A stretch of 36,986 nucleotides of DNA. It comes from Henriciella sp. (GTDB taxonomy: Bacteria; Pseudomonadota; Alphaproteobacteria; Caulobacterales; Hyphomonadaceae). Made by a program: the position numbers and the translations under genes. The notes below the pieces were generated by a model, which worked only from the letters and a program-made list of their open reading frames with translations, was not told the DNA's origin and searched no databases. Positions 23,119 through 31,152 of the stretch are shown here, one piece after another; the stretch's first letter is position 1, and every line of letters begins with the position of its first letter. The stretch lies in assembly GCA_017642885.1 (NCBI GenBank), contig JAEPOM010000027.1, positions 1-36,986 of the forward strand. Direction: 5' to 3'.

Positions 23119-23250
23119 ATGATGGATTTCGGAATGATGGGCGGCGGCATGATGGCGGCGGCGGGGCTGGTCTGGCTGCTTGTGATCGTGGCGCTGGTGC
23201 TGGCGATATTTGCGCTGGTCAAATACCTTGGGTCAGACGTGTCCAGATGA
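23119..23250 (+). CDS. 43-residue membrane peptide in copper operon
   Basis: A short frame encoding MMDFGMMGGGMMAAAGLVWLLVIV..., with Met/Gly-rich start, one hydrophobic helix (about residues 12-36) and a short charged tail. The stop overlaps the next gene's ATG (ATGA), so it is part of the operon. Methionine-rich starts of this type are compatible with copper contact, but this is unproven. A GTG at 23110 would add three residues. It is supported mainly by the coupling and by the single-TM pattern. Confidence 0.65.
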   Translation: MMDFGMMGGGMMAAAGLVWLLVIVALVLAIFALVKYLGSDVSR

Positions 23251-23851
23251 CGACTGACAATGACAACGACGACCCGGAAACGGCGGCACCGAAACCGCGC
23301 CGGGGTCTTGCGCTGGTGATCGTGCCGCTGATCGCCTTTGTGCTGATGGGCCTGTTCGGCTGGGGCCTGCTTTATGGCAACCAGAACCTGCCCTCGACCC
23401 TGATCGACAAGCCGGTGCCGGAATTCGCGCTGCCCGCGGTTCAGGGCCAGACCGAGGGGCTGGCGACCGCCGATCTGCGCGGGCAGGTGTCGCTGGTGAA
23501 TTTCTTTGCCTCCTGGTGCGTGCCCTGCCGTGCCGAACATCCGCTGTTCGTCGAGATCGCGCAGCGCGGCGAGGTGCCGCTATACGGGATCAACTACAAG
23601 GAAAAACCGCCGAGGCCGAGGCCTGGCTTGCCGAACTGGGCAACCCCTATACCCGGATCGGCGCCGACCTGAACGGGCGGGTGGCGATCGACTGGGGGGT
23701 TTACGGGATTCCCGAAACCTTTGTCATCGCGCCGGACGGGACCATTGCCTTCAAGGTGATCGGCCAGATCACGCGGCCGATCCTTGAAGACCAGGTGATG
23801 CCGCTGGTGCGGCGTCTGCAGGCGGAAAATTCAGCGGGTGCAACGCAATGA
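23247..23851 (+). pseudogene. DsbE/CcmG-like thioredoxin, frameshifted
   Basis: The first frame (23247-23672) has an N-terminal anchor (about residues 20-43), then DKPVPEFALPAV and FFASWCVPCRAEHPL with Cys91 and Cys94. After NYKEK the family similarity jumps to another frame that continues TAEAEAWLAELGNPYTRIGADLNG, VYGIPETFVIAPDGTIAFKVIG and ends at 23851. The junction lies in a run of five A residues (23602-23606); one missing A explains the shift. This may be a sequencing error, a real mutation, or slippage. If read through it would be about 201 residues, full length for DsbE. Confidence 0.85.
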
Positions 23852-24360
23852 AACGATCGATTCTGGCACTGGCGGCATGGTTTGTCACCGTCACGGCGGC
23901 GGTTGCCGCGCCACAGGGCTTTGCCGTCCACGAGACCCCGCAAGAGGTCGCCAATGTCAGCTTTGTCACCGCCGACGGCAGCAGCATGACGCTGGACGAA
24001 TTCCGCGGCCGGGTCGTGTTGCTGAATGTCTGGGCGACCTGGTGCGTGCCCTGCCGCGAGGAAATGCCGACGCTCGACGCGCTTGAGGCAGAGCTTGGCG
24101 GGCCGGGATTCGAGGTGCTGGCGCTGTCGATAGACCGGGGCGGGGCCGGGGTGGTGCAAAGGTTCTTTGACGAGATCGGCATCAGCCGGCTGATCATGTA
24201 TCTGGACACCACCATGCGGTCCGCGACGGCGCTGCGCGCTTTCGGGCTGCCCACCACGCTGCTGATCGGCCGCGACGGCCGCGAGATCGGCCGGCTGGTC
24301 GGCCCGGCGGACTGGAACGACCCCGAGATGGTCGCCTTTTTGCGGCAATATGTGCAATGA
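23848..24360 (+). CDS. TlpA-like exported thiol-disulfide reductase
   Basis: A 170-residue protein with a signal peptide (about 1-21, ending VAA) and a thioredoxin fold. The active site is WATWCVPCREEMP with Cys66 and Cys69; GLPTTLLIGRDG carries the cis-proline of the fold. It overlaps the preceding frame by 4 bases (ATGA). TlpA proteins reduce copper-binding cysteine pairs in SCO and oxidase subunit II, which fits the SCO gene immediately downstream. No membrane anchor is seen beyond the signal, so it may be soluble. Confidence 0.9.
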   Translation: MKRSILALAAWFVTVTAAVAAPQGFAVHETPQEVANVSFVTADGSSMTLDEFRGRVVLLNVWATWCVPCREEMPTLDALEAELGGPGFEVLALSIDRGGAGVVQRFFDEIGISRLIMYLDTTMRSATALRAFGLPTTLLIGRDGREIGRLVGPADWNDPEMVAFLRQYVQ

Positions 24361-24453
24361 GTTCTGGACGGGGCAACAGGGCGCCGGACCTTCCGGCGCG
24401 AGGCGCAATGCAGGAGAAATCATGACACCCATTTTCGCCAGAGGGGCAATGCG

Positions 24454-25146
24454 ATGACCCAGGTGAACAGACGCGCGGCGCTGGCCGGGATCGCGGCGCT
24501 GGCCGCGACGCCGCTGCGGGCCCATTCTGTGGCGGACCTCGAACAGGAATTCGGCGGCAAGGAGCCTTACTTTCAGGCGCTCGACAAGGCGGCGCCGGAC
24601 TTTACCCTGAGCGATCCGTTCGGCAGGCTGCTGCGGCCTGCGGATTTCGCCGGCAAGGTGGTGATCCTGCATTTCGTCTATACCCGCTGCCCCGATATCT
24701 GCCCGCTGCACACCGAAAAGCTGGCCGATGTGCAGGCCCGGATCAACCAGACGCCGATGAAAGACCGGGTGCAGTTCGTCACGATCACATCCGACCCTGA
24801 AAACGACACCCCCGAGGTGCTGCGCGACTATGGTGTGACGCACGGGATGGACCCGGCGAACTGGACCTTTCTGACCATCGCACCCGGTCAGCCGCCGGAA
24901 ACGACGCGCGATCTGGCGCGGGCCTTTGGCCACAAGTTTACGGTCGAGGAGGACGGAACCCAGACCCACGGCATCATCACCCATATCGTCGGCAAGACCG
25001 GGCGCTGGCGCGGAAATTTTCACGGGCTGGAATTCGACCCGCTGAACATGGTGTTGTTTGTCAACGCGCTGGTCAACGACTATGACACGCCGCATGGCGC
25101 CGCGACGCGCGGGCTGTGGGATCGACTGACGGGGATGTTCAGATGA
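24454..25146 (+). CDS. SCO1/SenC copper chaperone
   Basis: A 230-residue periplasmic protein. A hydrophobic signal (about 8-23) precedes the thioredoxin-like fold. The copper site is YTRCPDICPLHTEK with Cys79 and Cys83, and the family's conserved histidine is in GIITHIVGKTGRWRG. SCO proteins deliver copper to cytochrome c oxidase CuA and act as thiol sensors. An insertion KFTVEEDGTQTHG is typical for the family. It lies 93 bases after the TlpA gene; in the gap no convincing gene is seen. Confidence 0.92.
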   Translation: MTQVNRRAALAGIAALAATPLRAHSVADLEQEFGGKEPYFQALDKAAPDFTLSDPFGRLLRPADFAGKVVILHFVYTRCPDICPLHTEKLADVQARINQTPMKDRVQFVTITSDPENDTPEVLRDYGVTHGMDPANWTFLTIAPGQPPETTRDLARAFGHKFTVEEDGTQTHGIITHIVGKTGRWRGNFHGLEFDPLNMVLFVNALVNDYDTPHGAATRGLWDRLTGMFR

Positions 25147-25231
25147 ACGGCACGGATGGCATGGGCGACTTTTGCCGACACCCGTCGGTCCGGGGCGGCC
25201 CGGCATCTGCCAATTCGGGAGCGGGGCGCTG

Positions 25232-25972
25232 ATGCCGGATATTTCGGGCATCGGGATTCTTGCGGCGTTTCTGGCCGGGGCGATCTCGTTCCTGTCGCCC
25301 TGCGTTCTGCCGCTGGTGCCGGGCTATGTGCCCTATATCGCCGGTCAGCCGGACCTGGTGCGCAAGCGCCGTGTCGGGATCCGGGCGCGGCTGGGGGCGC
25401 TGGGGCTAAGCACCTGCTTTATTCTGGGGTTTTCGACGGTATTCGTGGCGATGGGTGCCGGGGCCAGCGCGCTGGGGTCGCTGCTGTTGTCCTGGCGGAC
25501 CGAGCTGAACCTGATCGGCGGGGCGATCATCATCCTGTTCGGTCTGGTGATGATGGGCGTTTTCCGGCTGAACTTCATGAACCGCGACAGCCGGTTCAAT
25601 CTTGACATACCGGGCGGGCGGTCACTGGGGGCCTATGCGCTGGGTCTGGCCTTTGCCTTTGGCTGGACCCCCTGCATCGGCCCGATCCTGGGCGCGATCC
25701 TGACGCTGAGCGCCAGTTCGGCGAACCTGGGCAGCGGCATCCTGCTGTTGTCGATCTATTCGCTGGGGCTGGCGGTTCCGTTCCTGCTGGCCGCCCTTTT
25801 CACCGATGCGATTGCGGCGCGGACCCGCCAGTTCGGGCCATCGGGGCGGATACTTTACAAGGTCGCGGGCGGTGTCATGGTGCTGATGGGGGTCGCGGTG
25901 ATGACCGGGCAGTTGTCACGGCTGTCCTACTGGCTGCTGGGCACCTTTCCGTTTCTGGCCAGCATCGGATGA
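25232..25972 (+). CDS. ccdA: CcdA-type thiol electron transporter
   Basis: A 246-residue six-TM inner-membrane protein that passes electrons from cytoplasmic thioredoxin to periplasmic thioredoxin-like proteins. The family cysteine motifs are ISFLSPCVLPLVPGY (Cys24) and FGWTPCIGPILGAI. The ATG at 25232 was preferred over an in-frame ATG 60 bases upstream because the family begins there and a GGGAGCGGGG region precedes it. It would keep the neighbouring TlpA, DsbE-like and SCO proteins reduced. Confidence 0.92.
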   Translation: MPDISGIGILAAFLAGAISFLSPCVLPLVPGYVPYIAGQPDLVRKRRVGIRARLGALGLSTCFILGFSTVFVAMGAGASALGSLLLSWRTELNLIGGAIIILFGLVMMGVFRLNFMNRDSRFNLDIPGGRSLGAYALGLAFAFGWTPCIGPILGAILTLSASSANLGSGILLLSIYSLGLAVPFLLAALFTDAIAARTRQFGPSGRILYKVAGGVMVLMGVAVMTGQLSRLSYWLLGTFPFLASIG

Positions 25973-26034
25973 AACTGTCGGCTTTGGTCGCACCGCGACG
26001 ACGCCGGAATTGAAATGAGACAAAGGAAAACCAC

Positions 26035-26496
26035 GTGAAGAAACCGATGCTTCTGGCCGCTGGCGCGGCCATCGTTGTTGTTATCGCCGCTATCTACTGG
26101 ATGGCCTCGCCGCCGCGCACGACCGATCCCAACGTGATCGCCACCAACGGGCTGCACTGGCACGCCAAGATCGAGGTCTATGTGAACGGCGTTCCCCAGC
26201 CCGTGCCACCCAATATCGGTATCGGCGCGGCCTATGCGCAGGCCCCCGGTTTTGACAGCCGGAACGGCATGGCCGGGATGCACACGCACGATCCCGAGGG
26301 CACCGTGCATCTGGAAGGTGCCGGCACCGTGACCCGCGACGACATCACGCTTGGCACCTTTTTCAGAACCTGGGGCAAGACCTTTGACGACTTCGGTACC
26401 AGGCTGAACATGAATGTAAACGGCATTGAAAACAACGAAGGCGAAGCTTACGAAATGCAGGACGGCGACCAAATAATTCTGTCGTTCTTTCCATAA
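26035..26496 (+). CDS. Exported protein with HxH and HTHD motifs
   Basis: A 153-residue protein starting at GTG 26035 (AAAGGAAAACCAC upstream). One N-terminal membrane helix (about 5-22) anchors it. The outer part has LHWHAKIEVYVNG, VPPNIGIG, MAGMHTHDPEGTVHLEG and ends DGDQIILSFF. The combined HxH/HTHD pattern with a ubiquitin-like final strand occurs in uncharacterised anchored proteins and looks like a metal site. It closes the copper/thiol block. The composition drops toward the end near 26400-26496. Confidence 0.72.
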   Translation: MKKPMLLAAGAAIVVVIAAIYWMASPPRTTDPNVIATNGLHWHAKIEVYVNGVPQPVPPNIGIGAAYAQAPGFDSRNGMAGMHTHDPEGTVHLEGAGTVTRDDITLGTFFRTWGKTFDDFGTRLNMNVNGIENNEGEAYEMQDGDQIILSFFP

Positions 26497-26642
26497 ATTT
26501 GGCGCTGCCGGTGGTCGCATTCCGATATAGACCAGTGCGACCTTGCCGCATGGTGATTTCAGAACTGTTGGAGGGGGGAGGTGGGCAAAGTGCTCGGCGA
26601 CCCGCAACCCAAGGGCCAGTAGAACTCAGCGCGACACACCCC

Positions 26643-26745
26643 AGTGATGGGCTGGATGCCGCTCTCCCTTGACGACATCGCGATGTGCCGCACTTTCGGT
26701 GTTGAATTCGCAAGTGGAGGAGAGAGCATCCATGGAAGAAGTTAC
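26643..26745 (+). mobile_element. IS110-family remnant, left end and first codons
   Basis: The stretch GGATGCCGCTCTC (26654-26666), the GAGAGCATCC before the ATG and the first codons MEEVT match the left end and start of the intact IS110-family element at 28041-29430. It is interrupted at 26746 by an IS5-family element; the frame resumes at 27912 (ACC ATC ATC GGG, IIGDDLAKNLFQ). The rest of the transposase is missing. Nothing further is recognised in 26497-26642. Confidence 0.8.
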
Positions 26746-27907
26746 GGAACCTCTGAAAAACCTCGGGTTTCCTGCGTGATCTGATAGGCTCGAATTGAAC
26801 GATCCAGGAGCCCGCCGATGCCCAAGCAGTTGACGTTTTCCTCCCTTGCCCATGCGACCAGGAAGAAGGTGACACGGCGGGAGAAGTTCTTGGCCGAGAT
26901 GGAGGCGGTGGTTCCCTGGGGGCGGCTTCTGACGCTGATCGCACCGCACTATCCGAAGATGGGCAGCAAGGGTGGGCGGCCGTCGTTGCCTCTGGAGGTC
27001 ATGCTGCGGGTTTATTGCCTGCAGCAATGGTATGCGCTGAGCGACCCGATGGCCGAGGAAGCCCTTTACGACAGCGATGCGATGCGCCGCTTCGCAGGGA
27101 TCGAACTCGGCGACGACCGCATCCCCGACGAAACCACAATCCTGAACTTCCGCCACCTGCTGGAGCAGCACGCCCTGACCGAGGCGATCTTTGCCGAGGT
27201 AAACGCACATCTTGCCGAGAGGGGCGTGACGCTGCGCTCGGGCACGCTGGTGGATGCGACCATCATCGATGCGCCGTCCTCGACAAAGAACAAGGCCGGC
27301 AAACGCGATCCGGAAATGACCAGCACGAAGAAGGGCAACGACTGGTATTTCGGCATGAAGGCACATGTCGGCGTCGACGCCGACAGCGGCGTGGTGCACA
27401 GCCTGGAGACATCGACGGCAAAGCTGCACGACAGCCAGGTCTGGGACGAGGTGCTGCATGGCGACGAGACATCCGTCTGGGCGGACAAGGCCTATGTCAG
27501 CGCGGAGCGCGAAGACGCCTTTGCCGGGCCGGACAAGTTCTGGGGTGTCATGCGCAAGGCTCCCAAGGGCGGCGAGCTTCATCCGGTCGACGCGCAGATC
27601 AACCGCCTGATCGCCAAGGTCAGGTCCAGGGTCGAGCATCCGTTCCGGGTGCTGAAGCGCCAGTTCGGCTATATCAAGACCCGGTATCGGGGCCTGGCAA
27701 AGAACCGGGCGCAGCTGTTCAGCCTGTTCGCCCTCGGCAATCTGTATCTGGTCCGAAGGCGGCTGATGGCGTGACGGCGCGAGTCCGTCGAAAACAGGGG
27801 AACGGCAGCCAAACGCGCGGAAAAACTTCCAAAATCGAGACCAAACCGGTCAAATTCAGTCCGGATCAGCTTGAGCCGACTAAACCGGGACGTTGATCAG
27901 ATGTTCC
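26746..27907 (+). mobile_element. Complete IS5-family insertion sequence
   Basis: A 1162-bp element with imperfect terminal repeats: left end GGAACCTCTGAAAAACCTCG, right-end complement GGAACATCTGATCAACGTC. It is flanked by the 4-bp duplication TTAC at 26742-26745 and 27908-27911. It carries one transposase gene and sits inside an IS110-family remnant. Confidence 0.88.
26818..27774 (+). CDS. IS5-family transposase
   Basis: A 318-residue DDE transposase of the IS5 family. Features: the N-terminal HYPKMGSKGGRPSLPLEVMLRVYCLQQWYALSD region, catalytic Asp in GTLVDATIIDAP, second Asp in VWADKAYVS, and Glu in SRVEHPFRVLKRQFGYIKTRYRG. The frame is intact. The ATG at 26818 follows a GGAG about 11 bases upstream. 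Confidence 0.93.
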   Translation: MPKQLTFSSLAHATRKKVTRREKFLAEMEAVVPWGRLLTLIAPHYPKMGSKGGRPSLPLEVMLRVYCLQQWYALSDPMAEEALYDSDAMRRFAGIELGDDRIPDETTILNFRHLLEQHALTEAIFAEVNAHLAERGVTLRSGTLVDATIIDAPSSTKNKAGKRDPEMTSTKKGNDWYFGMKAHVGVDADSGVVHSLETSTAKLHDSQVWDEVLHGDETSVWADKAYVSAEREDAFAGPDKFWGVMRKAPKGGELHPVDAQINRLIAKVRSRVEHPFRVLKRQFGYIKTRYRGLAKNRAQLFSLFALGNLYLVRRRLMA

Positions 27908-27990
27908 TTACCATCATCGGGGACGATCTGGCAAAGAACCTGTTCCAGCGGAACGGGCCGGTTGCAGACGGGGTGGTCTGCCCCCTAGAA
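27908..27990 (+). pseudogene. IS110-family remnant, part after the IS5 insertion
   Basis: Starting with the second TTAC copy, the frame encodes IIGDDLAKNLFQRNGPVADGVV, matching IISIIGVDLAKNVFQLHG-type starts of IS110 transposases. The similarity stops near 27990. The catalytic GVDLAK aspartate is replaced context-wise by DDLAK and the remaining catalytic residues are lost. The segment 27991-28040 before the intact element is AT-rich without recognised content. Confidence 0.75.
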
Positions 27991-28129
27991 GACGCGGCGT
28001 GCACCACCGGTTTAATTAAAATCAACTACTTACGAGCCAGAGATGGGGTGGATGCCGCTCTCTCCCCAACGGCGTCGCAATGCGCCAAGCTTGTGGTGTT
28101 GAAGTCACAAGAGAAACAAGAGGGCATCC

Positions 28130-29161
28130 ATGAAGGAAATTAGCATCATAGGCGTCGACCTGGCAAAGAATGTGTTCCAACTGCACGGCGCGGCCACTGA
28201 CGGTTCGGTCCAGTTTCGCAAGAAGCTGTCGCGACCGCAATTCCAGCGTTTCATGGTGGAGCACCCGCAATGCCTCGTCGTGATGGAGGCCTGCGGCGGC
28301 GCGCATCACTGGGCGCGGGAACTGGTGCGGGTCGGCCACGCGGTGAAACTGATCGCACCGCACTACGTCAAGCCGTTCATCAAGCGGCAGAAAAACGACG
28401 CGGCGGACGCGGAGGCGATCGTGGAAGCGGCGCTGCGGCCGACCATGCGCTATGTCGAGCCGAAGACCGGAGACCAGCAAGCGCGTTCCATCCTGTTCCG
28501 CACCCGCGAGCAGTTCGTGAAACAGCGCACCGAAGCGGTCAATGCGCTGCGGTCGCACCTGTACGAGTTCGGCTTCACCGCGCCCGAGGGGATCGGTCAT
28601 CTTCCGCGCCTCGGTGCCGTCCTCGAAGATCCGAGCTCGGATTTGCCACCGCTCGCCCGGGAAATCTGTCGCGAGCTGCTGGACCAGATCGCGAACCTGA
28701 GCGGCCGGATCAATGCCATGAAAAAGAGGATCGACGCCATCGCCAGGGAAGGCGAGACATCCCGCCGCCTGCAGACGATGCCGGGTGTGGGTCCGATCAG
28801 CGCCCTGGCCGTCGAGACCTTTGCACCGCCAATGGAGCAGTTCAAACGGGGGCGCGACTTTGCGGCCTGGCTTGGGCTGGTACCGCGACAGGCCTCGACC
28901 GGTGGCAAGCAGCGGCTTGGGAAAACCTCGAAAATGGGCCAACGCGACATCCGGCGACTGCTCGTCACCGGTGCGATGGCCGTGATCCGCTGGGCCCTGC
29001 GCCGGGGCGCGCCCGGAAATCCCTGGCTGGCACGCCTGCTCGAACGCAAGCCGCCGATGGTCGCTGCCTTCGCGCTGGCCAACAAGATGGCGCGTGGCAT
29101 CTGGGCGATGCTGCTGCGCGGTGAAGACTATCGCGGCCCCGAGATCGGAAGTGCTGCCTGA
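28130..29161 (+). CDS. IS110-family transposase (DEDD recombinase)
   Basis: A 343-residue transposase of the IS110/IS1111 type. N-terminal RuvC-like domain: SIIGVDLAKNVFQLHG (Asp near residue 9), VVMEACGGAHHWA (Glu) and KRQKNDAADAEAIVEA (Asp pair). C-terminal Tnp_20-like region: LQTMPGVGPISALAVETF and FAAWLGLVPRQASTGGKQRLGKTSKMGQRDIRRLL with a serine in the PRQASTGG context. It closely resembles IS5075/IS4321-like transposases. Intact and preceded by AAACAAGAGGG. Confidence 0.93.
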   Translation: MKEISIIGVDLAKNVFQLHGAATDGSVQFRKKLSRPQFQRFMVEHPQCLVVMEACGGAHHWARELVRVGHAVKLIAPHYVKPFIKRQKNDAADAEAIVEAALRPTMRYVEPKTGDQQARSILFRTREQFVKQRTEAVNALRSHLYEFGFTAPEGIGHLPRLGAVLEDPSSDLPPLAREICRELLDQIANLSGRINAMKKRIDAIAREGETSRRLQTMPGVGPISALAVETFAPPMEQFKRGRDFAAWLGLVPRQASTGGKQRLGKTSKMGQRDIRRLLVTGAMAVIRWALRRGAPGNPWLARLLERKPPMVAAFALANKMARGIWAMLLRGEDYRGPEIGSAA

Positions 29162-29163
29162 TC

Positions 29164-29408
29164 CGGCAGCGCAGTTCGAACCGGGCCGCCGAGTTGTGAG
29201 GAAGACATGAATCGTATGGGCAAATGATCGACATGATCCGGGTTGGGCGAACCAGAAACCTTCTCCGAGCCTCGAGCTCGCTCTCAGAGATCTGGCCCCG
29301 GTCCGCGCATCACCATCTCGGCCAGCGGCATCTATCAGGCCGCACGAACAGGCCTGACAAGAGTCCGCACTCGATCACATGCCTAAGGTTCAGAAATTCC
29401 TTGCAAAT
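29164..29408 (+). ncRNA. Candidate bridge RNA region of the IS110-type element
   Basis: Between the transposase stop and the right subterminal repeat lie 245 bases without a convincing gene. In IS1111-group elements this right non-coding end encodes a structured RNA that pairs with target and donor DNA. The position fits; no fold was computed, so boundaries and loops are unknown. Confidence 0.4.
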
Positions 29409-29430
29409 GAGAGCGGCATCCACAAGAGAA

Positions 29431-29750
29431 GGTTCGCCCGCAGTCGCGTTCCCTCCGCCATCACCTTCTGGCAAGTTATTGAAATATAATAGTTAAATCT
29501 GGATTGTAGGCTTGTAGGCCTACTTTCTGGCCTACTTTTGGATGCGTAAACTGTCATTATTACAAACCCGTAAGTCTATGCAGATGCATTGTGTGTCATA
29601 GCGTATTCTTTTGTTCCCCACCATATTTGCAAAATTCTCTTCGATCATACGAATCGGAAATTTTTACATTTTAGTTTGGCTATCCCACATAATAGAAAAA
29701 TAGCTCAGCGTCTGACTTCAAAACGGTGTCTTGGACTAAGCAGTTCTAAG
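29431..29750. other. AT-rich stretch without recognised genes
   Basis: About 320 bases, much lower in GC than the surrounding DNA, between the IS110-type element and the Abi fragment. The only structure noticed is a group of GTAGGC/GCCTAC half-sites at 29506-29535 including a perfect GTAGGCCTAC palindrome at 29514-29523. No start codon with a plausible frame is seen on either strand. Confidence 0.5.
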
Positions 29751-29940
29751 CTAAGGCTGATGCCCTATCATTTGGCTGGCGGTTTCAAGTCCTGAAAGCC
29801 AAGTTGAGGCCGTTGGATTTCTCCATTCTATCACCCTGATTATTCTATCGATATCGTCTTGAAGGTTGCGAACAAAAATCGGCTCATGATGAGCTATCCT
29901 ATTACGGAATAACCGGACCTTATAGATATCAGCATGATAA
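29751..29940 (-). pseudogene. Abi family (HEPN-like) protein, C-terminal fragment
   Basis: The reverse-strand frame reads IYKVRLFRNRIAHHEPIFVRNLQDDIDRIIRVIEWRNP, then WLSGLETASQMI. LRNRIAHHEPIF with the following helix is the C-terminal signature of Abi_2/AbiF-like abortive infection proteins (HEPN RNase Rx4-6H motif). The N-terminal part has been removed at 29941, where the IS3 element begins. Remaining length is about 62 codons of a protein usually near 250-300. Probably non-functional. Confidence 0.75.
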
Positions 29941-30001
29941 TGACCTGAGCCCCAAATGGTCCCGCATTTGAATAGAGAGTCTGTCGCAACGGAGACAGAC
30001 A

Positions 30002-30265
30002 ATGCGCAAGAGCAAATTCACCGACGAACAGATCATTGCGATCCTGGCCGAACAGGAGCGAGGCATGGCAACGTCAGACGTGTGTCGGCGTCACGGCGTG
30101 AGCTCCGCCACCTTCTACAAGTGGAAGGCGAAGTATGGCGGGATGGATGTATCGGACGCCCGCAAACTGAAGACACTGGAGACCGAGAACGCACGGCTAA
30201 AGCGGCTGCTGGCTGACAGCATGCTCGACAACTCGATTCTGAAAGACCTGCTGGGAAAGCCCTGA
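30002..30265 (+). CDS. IS3-family OrfA (helix-turn-helix protein)
   Basis: An 87-residue protein with a Tnp_1 helix-turn-helix: [43 protein letters not shown], then a leucine-rich coiled coil [28 protein letters not shown] for dimerisation. A GGAGAC site precedes the ATG. Its end overlaps the OrfB frame, which lies in the -1 phase; a GGGAAAGCC sequence near 30253-30261 may allow ribosomal slippage to make OrfAB. Confidence 0.92.
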   Translation: MRKSKFTDEQIIAILAEQERGMATSDVCRRHGVSSATFYKWKAKYGGMDVSDARKLKTLETENARLKRLLADSMLDNSILKDLLGKP

Positions 30266-30276
30266 CGACGCCCCAG

Positions 30277-31152
30277 TTGAAGCGGGATGCGGCTCTGAAG
30301 GTGATTGATAAATACGACATCTCCCAGCGCCGCGCCTGCCGATTGGTCAGCGTCGATCCGAAGACTGTCAGGCGTCAGCCGGAACCGGACAATCCGGAGA
30401 TCCGCAAATGCATGCGCGAGATCGCAGCAACGCGCCGCCGGTTCGGCTATCGGCGCATTGGCATCATGCTCGAACGGGAGGGCATCGTGATGAACCACAA
30501 GAAACTGAGGCGTCTCTACAAGGAGGAAGGACTGGCGGTGAAACGCAGGCGTGGCCGAAAGCGCGCCACTGGAACGCGCGAACCGATGCCGGTGCCAGAC
30601 GGCCCGTCAAAGCGTTGGAGCCTCGACTTTGTATCGGATGTGTTCGGGCCTGCGCGGCGGTTCCGCATGCTGAACGTGATCGACGACTATACGCGCGAAT
30701 GCCTGGCGCTGGTCGCAGATACATCTCTGTCCGGTGCGCGCGTTGCGCGTGAGCTGGATCGCTGCATCCGGCTTTACGGAAAACCTGAAACCATCGTCTC
30801 GGACAACGGAACCGAACTGACCAGTTGCGCCATCCTCGAGTGGCAAAACCAAACCGGCATTGCCTGGCACTATATCGCGCCGGGCAAACCGCAACAGAAC
30901 GGCTTTGTCGAAAGCTTCAATGGCAAGCTACGCGACGAATGCTTGAACGAAGAAGTGTTCGACAGTCTTGCTCATGCCCGAAAGATCCTCGGACACTGGC
31001 GACACGATTATAACCACCACCGGCCTCACTCATCGCTGGGCGGGCTATCGCCCGCAGCGCGCCGGTCGCTCGAGCTTGTGGGGAGCAACGCTCCCAACGC
31101 GCTCGCCACACCTCAAATCATGGACTATGAAAGGGGCAGACTCTCGAAATGA
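30277..31152 (+). CDS. IS3-family OrfB (DDE integrase)
   Basis: A 291-residue rve-type integrase. The HTH_21 part has [33 protein letters not shown]. The catalytic triad is Asp in WSLDFVSD, Asp in IVSDNGTE and Glu in [17 protein letters not shown], followed by [14 protein letters not shown]. The open frame extends upstream of TTG 30277 in phase with the end of OrfA, as expected for a -1 frameshift fusion product. Confidence 0.92.
   Translation: MKRDAALKVIDKYDISQRRACRLVSVDPKTVRRQPEPDNPEIRKCMREIAATRRRFGYRRIGIMLEREGIVMNHKKLRRLYKEEGLAVKRRRGRKRATGTREPMPVPDGPSKRWSLDFVSDVFGPARRFRMLNVIDDYTRECLALVADTSLSGARVARELDRCIRLYGKPETIVSDNGTELTSCAILEWQNQTGIAWHYIAPGKPQQNGFVESFNGKLRDECLNEEVFDSLAHARKILGHWRHDYNHHRPHSSLGGLSPAARRSLELVGSNAPNALATPQIMDYERGRLSK

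Larger units (their letters stand above)
28041..29430 (+). mobile_element. IS110-family (IS1111-type) insertion sequence
   Basis: The element is bounded by a perfect 15-bp subterminal inverted repeat GTGGATGCCGCTCTC at 28048-28062 and its complement at 29409-29423. One transposase gene lies inside. Subterminal repeats and a long non-coding right end (29162-29408) are typical of the IS1111 group, whose bridge RNA is encoded at the right end. Exact tips are uncertain by several bases. Confidence 0.82.

Noticed and set aside
23701..25251. Reverse-strand frame of 516 codons
   Set aside because: Antisense shadow of the thioredoxin and SCO genes.
29224..29496. 90-codon frame downstream of the IS110-type transposase
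   Set aside because: It crosses the element's right terminal repeat and has no family; the region better fits non-coding RNA.
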